This document shows positions 7,757-12,100 of a DNA stretch of 12,100 nt, one piece after another (the stretch's first letter is position 1; each line of letters starts with the position of its first letter). The stretch is from positions 1 through 12,100 of the forward strand of contig CAVHRK010000123.1 in NCBI GenBank assembly GCA_963638365.1, given 5' to 3'. The translations under genes and the position numbers were made by a program. This DNA comes from Suilimivivens sp963638365 (GTDB lineage Bacteria; Bacillota; Clostridia; Lachnospirales; Lachnospiraceae). The notes under the pieces are model-generated. The model was not told the origin of the DNA. It ran no database searches and worked only from the letters and a program-made list of their open reading frames with translations.

Positions 7757-9454
7757 ATGAAAAAGAAAGTTCTTGCATTGATTCTTACAGCCGCTATGGT
7801 TGTTGGATTAGCTGCCTGTGGCGGAAGCAATAATGCTTCATCTTCAACAACAGATGAAACCACAACAGAATCCAGTGACAATCAGGCTGCAGATGACGCA
7901 ACAGAAGCAACCGCTTCTACAGGAGAGAAGATCTTATCCGTACAGGTAGGACCTGATCCTGAAACCATCGATCCTGCATTAAACAGTGCAGTAGATGGTG
8001 GTAACATGTTATTACATTCTTTTGAATGTCTTCTGACAGTAGATGAGAATGGTCAGCTGGCTCCCGGACAGGCAGAAACCTGGGAGACATCGGAAGATGG
8101 TCTTACCTGGACCTTCCATTTAAGAGATGGTTTAAAGTGGTCTGATGGATCTGACTTAACCGCTAACGACTTCGTTTACAGCTGGAAGAGAGTATGTGAT
8201 CCTATGGTAGCAGCTCCTTATGCTGATACGGTACTTTCCATGGTTGAAGGATATGACAAGGCCATCGAGGGTGACCTTGATGCACTTCAGGTAGCAGCAC
8301 AGGATGACAAGACACTGGTTGTTACTTTAAACAGCCCTTGCTCTTACTTCGGAAGCCTTGCAGCTTTCGCAACCTTAAGCCCGGTACAGGAAGCAACTGT
8401 TACTGCAAATGGTGATGCATGGGCAACCAGCGCAGAAACCTATATCAGCAACGGACCTTTCTATGTATCTGAATGGGTTCCCGGTTCTTACATCATGATG
8501 AGCAAGAACCCTTACTACTGGAACGCAGATGCAATCAAGTTGGATGGTATTAAGTGGAACCTCATCGAGGATTCCAACGCTGCATACAGCGCATACCAGA
8601 CAGGTGAAGTTCTGATGATCAAGGATGTTCCTACCGAAGAAATTCCTTCCTTAAAGGATAACGCTGATTTCCATGTAGATCCGATTATCGGTACTTACTA
8701 CCTCAGCCTGAACCTTGAAAGAGATGCGTTTAAGGATGCAAAAGTCCGTAAAGCATTAAGCCTTGCAATTGACCGTGATTATGTTGCTAACACTTTAATG
8801 CAGGGAACTTACTCACCTGCCGATAACTTCATGGGACCCGGATGGATCGACATGGATGGCAAGCAGTTCAAGGACAATGCAAACGGTGGTCAGTCTTATA
8901 TTGATGTAAACAACTATGAAGCAGACTTAGAGGAAGCAAAACAGCTTCTTGCAGATGCCGGTTACCCGGATGGAGAAGGTTTCCCGACCATTTCCTACAC
9001 GACCAACGATGCCGGTTATCATAAAGTAGTTGCTGAATATTTACAGCAGGCATGGGCACAGCTTGGTATTGACCTTCAGGTAGATATCGTGGAATGGGCT
9101 TCCTTCACACCTATGCGTCGTAACGGTGACTTTGATGTTGCACGTAACGGCTGGGTTGGAGATTACAGCGATCCTTCCAATATGCTGGATCTGTTCTTAT
9201 CAACGAATGGTAACAACGATGGTAAGTTCAACAATGCAGATTATGATGCTGCAATCTATCTTTCCAGAACAACACTTGATCCGACAGAACGTTCCAAGGC
9301 ACTTCATGATGCAGAGGACATTCTGATGGAAGAAACCGGATGTATTCCTGTTGCATACTACAATGACTTCTGGTTACAGAGCGACAAGATTACCGGATCC
9401 TGGCATTCACCTTATGGATACTGGTACTTCATGTACGCTGATATCACAGAATAA
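7757..9454 (+). CDS. oppA: Oligopeptide-binding lipoprotein OppA (SBP family 5)
   Basis: 565-residue extracellular solute-binding lipoprotein that captures peptides for the OppBCDF translocator. The signal peptide ends in lipobox L18-A19-A20-C21. Residues about 24-55 are a Ser/Thr/Asp/Glu-rich flexible linker. The mature domain begins with PETIDPALNS and carries the SBP_bac_5 hallmark DGLTWTFHLRDGLKWSDG at about 114-131, followed by DFVYSWKRV. Other family stretches are VRKALSLAIDRD in the middle and YPDGEGFPTISY later. The end, near GSWHSPYGYWYFMYADI, is similar to full-length homologues, so it is complete. AGAGGAGGA at 7742-7750 is a strong ribosome site 6 nt before the ATG. It follows oppF by 97 bp and is closed by a terminator. 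Peptide length preference cannot be judged from sequence. Confidence 0.95.
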   Translation: MKKKVLALILTAAMVVGLAACGGSNNASSSTTDETTTESSDNQAADDATEATASTGEKILSVQVGPDPETIDPALNSAVDGGNMLLHSFECLLTVDENGQLAPGQAETWETSEDGLTWTFHLRDGLKWSDGSDLTANDFVYSWKRVCDPMVAAPYADTVLSMVEGYDKAIEGDLDALQVAAQDDKTLVVTLNSPCSYFGSLAAFATLSPVQEATVTANGDAWATSAETYISNGPFYVSEWVPGSYIMMSKNPYYWNADAIKLDGIKWNLIEDSNAAYSAYQTGEVLMIKDVPTEEIPSLKDNADFHVDPIIGTYYLSLNLERDAFKDAKVRKALSLAIDRDYVANTLMQGTYSPADNFMGPGWIDMDGKQFKDNANGGQSYIDVNNYEADLEEAKQLLADAGYPDGEGFPTISYTTNDAGYHKVVAEYLQQAWAQLGIDLQVDIVEWASFTPMRRNGDFDVARNGWVGDYSDPSNMLDLFLSTNGNNDGKFNNADYDAAIYLSRTTLDPTERSKALHDAEDILMEETGCIPVAYYNDFWLQSDKITGSWHSPYGYWYFMYADITE

Positions 9455-9483
9455 TTTGTGAAGCAAACTTCATAGAGAATCTG

Positions 9484-9514
9484 AAAGGAACTGCTTTTTG
9501 GCAGTTCCTTTTTT
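9484..9514 (+). terminator. Intrinsic terminator of the opp operon
   Basis: A perfect stem of ten pairs, AAGGAACTGC (9485-9494) with GCAGTTCCTT (9501-9510), surrounds the loop TTTTTG and is followed by more T residues. It starts about 30 nt after the oppA stop codon. Confidence 0.95.
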
Positions 9515-9527
9515 GTGCAAAAAAGTG

Positions 9528-9533
9528 TATAAT
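9528..9533 (+). promoter_or_regulatory. Possible -10 box of the pepT promoter
   Basis: A perfect TATAAT lies between the opp terminator and the pepT gene. The matching -35 position falls in the terminator stem and is poor (TTCCTT at 17-bp spacing), so the call depends on the -10 alone. If correct, the structured repeat at 9534-9620 would be transcribed as the pepT leader. Confidence 0.3.
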
Positions 9534-9620
9534 GAGCCATATAAATTATGCCAAATGTACTTACGAATCGAGCATTCGCCGTCCATATTGTCATAATTTG
9601 TAAGGCTCTGAATAGCTACA
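9534..9620 (+). repeat. Short palindromic repeat, relative of the right half of the 11225-11384 element
   Basis: Bases 9536-9620 align over about 85 bp with 11297-11382, at roughly 75-80% identity by eye and a one-base gap. The shared right end is GGCTCTGAATAG-C/T-TACA. The sequence can fold as one long hairpin: GAGCC (9534-9538) with GGCTC (9604-9608), AAATTATG (9543-9550) with CATAATTT (9592-9599), then CAA-ATG (9552-9557) with CAT-a-TTG (9584-9590), and a GAAT/ATTC tip. The left terminal repeat and first hairpin of the longer copy are missing, so this is a truncated or solo-half copy. It sits between the opp terminator and pepT and probably forms the pepT 5' leader. Confidence 0.75.
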
Positions 9621-9643
9621 GTATAAGATATGGAGGATGAAAA

Positions 9644-10885
9644 ATGGCGGAAAAGGTAATCGACCGTTTTTTCAGATATGTACAGATTGATACACAGTCT
9701 AAGGAGGATGCAGAAAGCTTCCCCAGTACCGAAAAGCAGAAGAATTTAGCAATGCTTCTTGCAAAAGAGCTTCAGGAAATGGGAGCATCGGATGTCGTTT
9801 ATGATGAGGAACGCTGCTATGTTTATGCAAAGCTTCCGGGTAACGATCCTGCAAAGGGAAACAATTACCCGACACTTGGTTTTATTGCACATATGGACAC
9901 TTCGCCGGACTGTTCCGGAAAGAATGTGAAGCCGAGACTCGTAGAGAATTATGACGGGAAAGAAGTGATTCTGAATGAAGAGAAAGCGATTGTATTAAGT
10001 CCTGTTGTATTTCCGGAGTTAAAGCACTATGTAGGACAGACGCTTGTTGTAACGGATGGAACCACACTGCTTGGTGCCGATGATAAGGCAGGTGTAGCAG
10101 AGATTATGGCGATGGCCCAGATACTTTTAGAGCATCCGGAGATCAAGCATGGACCGATTGCAATTGGATTTACCCCGGATGAAGAGGTAGGCGATGGCGT
10201 GGATCATTTTAAGATCCGTCAGTTTGGTGCAGACTATGCCTATACAGTAGATGGTGGAGCCATTGGGGAACTCGAATATGAGAACTTTAATGCGGCATCT
10301 GCCAAGGCAATTATCCATGGTGTGAATGTGCATCCGGGAGAGGCGAAGAACAAGATGAAGAACGCTTCCCTGTATGCGATGGAATTCCAGATGATGCTGC
10401 CGGGAACGATGCGTCCGGAATGTACGGAAGGCTATGAGGGCTTTTTCCATCTGACGAATGTCGAGGGAACCGTAGAACTGGCAACTCTTTCCTATATTAT
10501 CCGTGACCATGACAAAGAACGCTTCCATGAGAAGAAGGAACTGTTCCGTCATATTGCAAATGAAATGAATACCAAGTATGGAGAAGGAACTGTTGAGGTA
10601 GAGGTCTCTGATTCTTACTACAATATGAAAGAAAAGATCGAACCGGAAAATCTGTTCCTTATAGAAAATGCGAAGTCCTGTATGGAAGAGCTGGGCATTG
10701 TACCGAAGATCCAGCCAATTCGGGGTGGTACAGACGGCGCAAGATTATCCTTCCTTGGACTTCCCTGTCCGAATCTTTGTACCGGCGGACATAATTATCA
10801 TGGCAGATATGAGTACTGTGTTGTGGAATCCATGGAGAAGATTGTGGAACTGCTTGTACATATTGCACAGAGGGAGTTGAAGTAG
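9644..10885 (+). CDS. pepT: Peptidase T (tripeptide aminopeptidase, M20B)
   Basis: 413-residue cytoplasmic zinc aminopeptidase that removes the N-terminal residue from tripeptides, completing use of peptides brought in by Opp-type importers. It is close in length to the 408-residue enterobacterial PepT. Expected metal and catalytic residues are present: His83 and Asp85 in AHMDTSPD, bridging Asp146 in LLGADDKAG, general base Glu180 and ligand Glu181 in TPDEEVG, Asp203 in TVDGGAIGELEYE, and His386 in NYHGRYE. These positions sit a constant few residues after the enterobacterial ones. The lid domain segment with GVNVHPGEAKNKMKNA is typical. GGAGG at 9632-9636 lies 7 nt before the ATG. The next gene starts 3 nt after its TAG, so the two form an operon. 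Confidence 0.96.
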   Translation: MAEKVIDRFFRYVQIDTQSKEDAESFPSTEKQKNLAMLLAKELQEMGASDVVYDEERCYVYAKLPGNDPAKGNNYPTLGFIAHMDTSPDCSGKNVKPRLVENYDGKEVILNEEKAIVLSPVVFPELKHYVGQTLVVTDGTTLLGADDKAGVAEIMAMAQILLEHPEIKHGPIAIGFTPDEEVGDGVDHFKIRQFGADYAYTVDGGAIGELEYENFNAASAKAIIHGVNVHPGEAKNKMKNASLYAMEFQMMLPGTMRPECTEGYEGFFHLTNVEGTVELATLSYIIRDHDKERFHEKKELFRHIANEMNTKYGEGTVEVEVSDSYYNMKEKIEPENLFLIENAKSCMEELGIVPKIQPIRGGTDGARLSFLGLPCPNLCTGGHNYHGRYEYCVVESMEKIVELLVHIAQRELK

Positions 10886-10888
10886 GGA

Positions 10889-11194
10889 ATGATTGACTAT
10901 GATCACTTTCATGTACTCAATTATGTAAAGAAAGAAGAATATACCGGCAGCATGAATGGCATGCGCTATATGCTGAAAAAGAAGGTTGTTCCCAAGGATG
11001 ATCAGGAGGAAACCTGTCTGGAGGTCATCATCTGGCCAGAGCCGTATGGATATGCCAAGACCGAAGAAGAGAAGAAGCTGCGCAAGGATTTTGATTTTTC
11101 GGAGGACGGCTTGAAGGAAGCTGTGGTGTATCTGAACCAGCAGTTTGAGGATCAGCGGGCACTGTGGGATCTTTCTTCCAAGCTGGAGATGTAG
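10889..11194 (+). CDS. Small conserved-looking protein of unknown function downstream of pepT
   Basis: 101-residue soluble protein that I do not recognise. It starts 3 nt after the pepT stop. The only purine-rich ribosome site, AGAGGGAG at 10869-10876, lies inside the pepT end with a long spacing of 12 nt, which suggests coupled translation. Visible parts are an MRYMLKKKVV strand-like segment (25-34), a strand-like stretch CLEVIIWPEPYGYA (43-56), a charged segment with EEEKKLRKDFDFSEDG, and a C-terminal amphipathic helix from about 74 to 100. There is no signal peptide or membrane segment, so it is probably cytoplasmic. Codon use resembles that of pepT, and no other frame here is as plausible. 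A function linked to pepT is possible only by position. Confidence 0.75.
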   Translation: MIDYDHFHVLNYVKKEEYTGSMNGMRYMLKKKVVPKDDQEETCLEVIIWPEPYGYAKTEEEKKLRKDFDFSEDGLKEAVVYLNQQFEDQRALWDLSSKLEM

Positions 11195-11224
11195 GGGAGT
11201 TGGGGTTCGTTCTGTTTTATAAGG

Positions 11225-11384
11225 TATGTAACTATTCAGAACCCCATTCGTAAAACCGTTGCTTCGCAACTCAAGTTTTACTCATGTGGTTACTTCGCCA
11301 TATAAATCATGGCATATGTCCGCTTGAATGCAAGCATTCATCGTCCATACTGCCATAATTTGCATGGCTCTGAATAGTTACATA
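11225..11384 (+). mobile_element. MITE-like element with 16-bp perfect terminal inverted repeats
   Basis: TATGTAACTATTCAGA (11225-11240) and TCTGAATAGTTACATA (11369-11384) are exact reverse complements, extending to 19 bp with one mismatch (AACC/GGCT side). Inside are two hairpins. The first pairs GTAAAAC (11250-11256) with GTTTTAC (11275-11281) and GTTGC with GCAAC. The second pairs ATGGCATATG (11309-11318) with CATA-c-TGCCAT (11346-11356), with GAATG/CATTC at the tip and GCCAT/ATGGC at the base. The element is 160 bp and has no coding capacity. The outer TA on both sides could be a TA target duplication, as made by IS630/Tc1-type transposases, which would give a 156-bp element. No transposase is in the window. 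It may have been inserted between the pepT operon and the next gene. Confidence 0.75.
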
Positions 11385-11392
11385 TTTTGTGA

Positions 11393-11421
11393 TTGAAAAA
11401 TGAAAGCAACAGGAATATAAT
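11393..11421 (+). promoter_or_regulatory. Strong sigma-A-type promoter of the 96-aa gene
   Basis: TTGAAA (11393-11398) and a perfect TATAAT (11416-11421) are spaced by exactly 17 bp. Transcription would start near 11428, giving a leader of about 30 nt. It begins 8 bp outside the MITE-like element, so the insertion lies just upstream of the promoter without destroying it. Confidence 0.8.
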
Positions 11422-11459
11422 AGTTAACATAAGTTTACAATAAGTGAGGGAGAGGTTTG

Positions 11460-11750
11460 ATGGCAACACAGAATGGAACAGGAAGAATGGTCAGCAGAGA
11501 GGTGGATTTCTGCAGAGCCTATAGCATGGAAGCGAAGGAACAGCTTGAAAAATTATTTTTAAAGAATCGGATTTCTTACTTTATTGAATGGCAGGATCGT
11601 TCCTTATTCTCCCGTTTATTTGGAAAGAATGAAAAAGGAAAGAATATTTTTACAATTCGAATTAATGAAGCCGACGTTGAAAAGGCAACCGAGCTTGTCA
11701 ATGGAATTGACTCCGTGAAAATCCGTAAAAAGAAAGAAAATGAAAGATAA
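11460..11750 (+). CDS. Small soluble protein of unknown function, 96 aa
   Basis: Not recognised. The ATG at 11460 is preferred over the adjoining TTG at 11457 because GGGAGAGG ends 4 nt upstream and ATG is the usual start. The protein has a helix-like N-terminal part (about 20-36), a strand-like ISYFIEW (38-44), a basic and aromatic loop with SLFSRLFGKNEKGK, a strand-like NIFTIRIN (62-69), a helix EADVEKATELV (70-80) and a final strand with SVKIRKKK. This beta-alpha-beta ending resembles small ferredoxin-like domains such as DUF2007, but the resemblance is weak. There is no signal peptide or membrane helix. It is monocistronic, with its own strong promoter and a terminator. Confidence 0.8.
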   Translation: MATQNGTGRMVSREVDFCRAYSMEAKEQLEKLFLKNRISYFIEWQDRSLFSRLFGKNEKGKNIFTIRINEADVEKATELVNGIDSVKIRKKKENER

Positions 11751-11756
11751 GGTACA

Positions 11757-11785
11757 GGGTGCTCGTTGGGCACCCGTTTTCTTTT
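11757..11785 (+). terminator. Intrinsic terminator after the 96-aa gene
   Basis: GGGTGC (11757-11762) pairs with GCACCC (11770-11775) around a 7-nt loop and is followed by GTTTTCTTTT. It begins 6 nt after the stop codon. Confidence 0.85.
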
Positions 11786-11836
11786 GTGCAGAGCACTTAG
11801 TGAAGCCGAGTCGAAGACGAAGGCTGAACTTAGTGC
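11786..11836. repeat. Imperfect palindrome next to the 51-bp array
   Basis: GCACTTAGTGAAGCC (11793-11807) and GGCTGAACTTAGTGC (11822-11836) are inverted with 12 of 15 positions pairing, around a 14-nt GA-rich loop. ACTTAGTG also occurs twice in direct orientation (11795-11802, 11828-11835), and a small hairpin GTGC-aga-GCAC (11786-11796) abuts it. It directly follows the terminator T-run. Its structure suggests a dispersed intergenic repeat rather than a gene. A second copy is not present in the window. Confidence 0.5.
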
Positions 11837-11871
11837 AGCGGTTATATTGGAGATTCCGTGGGGATGAGGTA

Positions 11872-12100
11872 GGGTATAGAAAAAGAAAATGGAGTAAAAT
11901 ACCCGGAGTAGTTGCTAGATGAGGGTATAGAGCAGAAAAGTTGCTTATAATACCCACATAATAAAAGAAATGTGGGCACAGGAAGAGGTAATGCCAGAAA
12001 ATACCCATTGAATTTTTCTGAGAAGGGTATAAGAGAGAAAAATATAGTGAAATACCCAAAGAAACTGATCGGTATGGGTATGAGAGAGAATAGTTAGGCG
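11872..12100. repeat. 51-bp tandem array with alternating GGGTAT / ATACCC arms, continuing past the window end
   Basis: Units begin at 11872, 11923, 11974, 12025 and 12076, exactly 51 bp apart. GGGTAT occupies unit positions 1-6 (GGGCAC in the third unit). AATACCC occupies positions 27-33 in all four full units, ending at 11904, 11955, 12006 and 12057. Arms are complementary, so each unit can form a hairpin with a 21-nt loop, or pair across the 18-nt gap to the next unit. Between the arms the sequence differs strongly from unit to unit but stays A/G-rich on this strand in the 21-nt part. The fifth unit is cut by the window end. No protein gene on the + strand is convincing here. Confidence 0.85.

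Noticed and set aside
11201..11246. Terminator formed by TGGGGTTC and GAACCCCA after the pepT operon
   Set aside because: The 8-bp stem is real, but the loop is about 30 nt and no T-run follows the right arm. It also straddles the MITE edge.
11457..11459. TTG start for the 96-aa gene
   Set aside because: The next codon is ATG, and spacing from GGGAGAGG fits it.
11740..11922. A + strand 60-aa reading frame overlapping the end of the 96-aa gene
   Set aside because: It runs through the terminator, the palindrome and the first array unit, has no ribosome site, and gives an Arg-rich sequence typical of translated repeats.
11872..12100. CRISPR array
   Set aside because: The period is regular and the interiors vary, but the conserved part is only 6-7 bases per arm, far shorter than a CRISPR repeat. 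The interiors also still look related to one another, and no cas gene is present.

Overview
The window looks like chromosomal DNA of a low-to-mid GC Gram-positive anaerobe of the class Clostridia, most likely a Lachnospiraceae relative of Roseburia or Agathobacter. This rests on strong AGGAGG-type ribosome binding sites, Clostridia-style lipoprotein signals, the opp gene order with oppA last, and the abundance of short palindromic repeats between operons. The genus assignment is an inference.

Layout, all protein genes on the + strand. (1) 1-3457: two tandem paralogous genes for secreted lipoproteins. The first enters from outside the window without its N-terminus. Both have a Tyr/Glu-rich propeller-like N-terminal part and an RsiV/PdaC-like C-terminus (DUF4163-DUF3298). 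The pair ends at a strong intrinsic terminator (about 3468-3510). (2) 3687-9454: a complete oligopeptide ABC importer, oppB-oppC-oppD-oppF-oppA, with two permeases, two ATPases and a lipoprotein binding protein. oppD and oppF overlap by 8 nt. oppA follows a 97-bp gap with a possible promoter of its own, and the operon closes at the terminator at 9484-9514. (3) 9644-11194: pepT (peptidase T, a tripeptide aminopeptidase) followed 3 nt later by a small gene of unknown function. Import of short peptides by Opp and their cleavage by PepT form an obvious functional pair. (4) 11460-11750: a 96-aa protein of unknown function behind a very good sigma-A-type promoter, ending in a terminator.

The intergenic DNA is the most unusual part. 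A 160-bp MITE-like element with 16-bp perfect terminal inverted repeats and two internal hairpins lies at 11225-11384. An about 85-bp relative of its right half, keeping the same fold, lies in the presumed pepT leader at 9534-9620. At the right edge, after an imperfect palindrome (11786-11836), a strictly 51-bp-periodic array begins at 11872 and runs out of the window. Every full unit carries GGGTAT-type and ATACCC arms in alternating orientation, separated by diverged 21- and 18-nt segments. The minus strand across this array is open and would encode 17-residue repeats, but the conservation pattern points to a DNA- or RNA-level element rather than a protein.

No tRNA, rRNA, phage gene, transposase gene or cas gene was seen.
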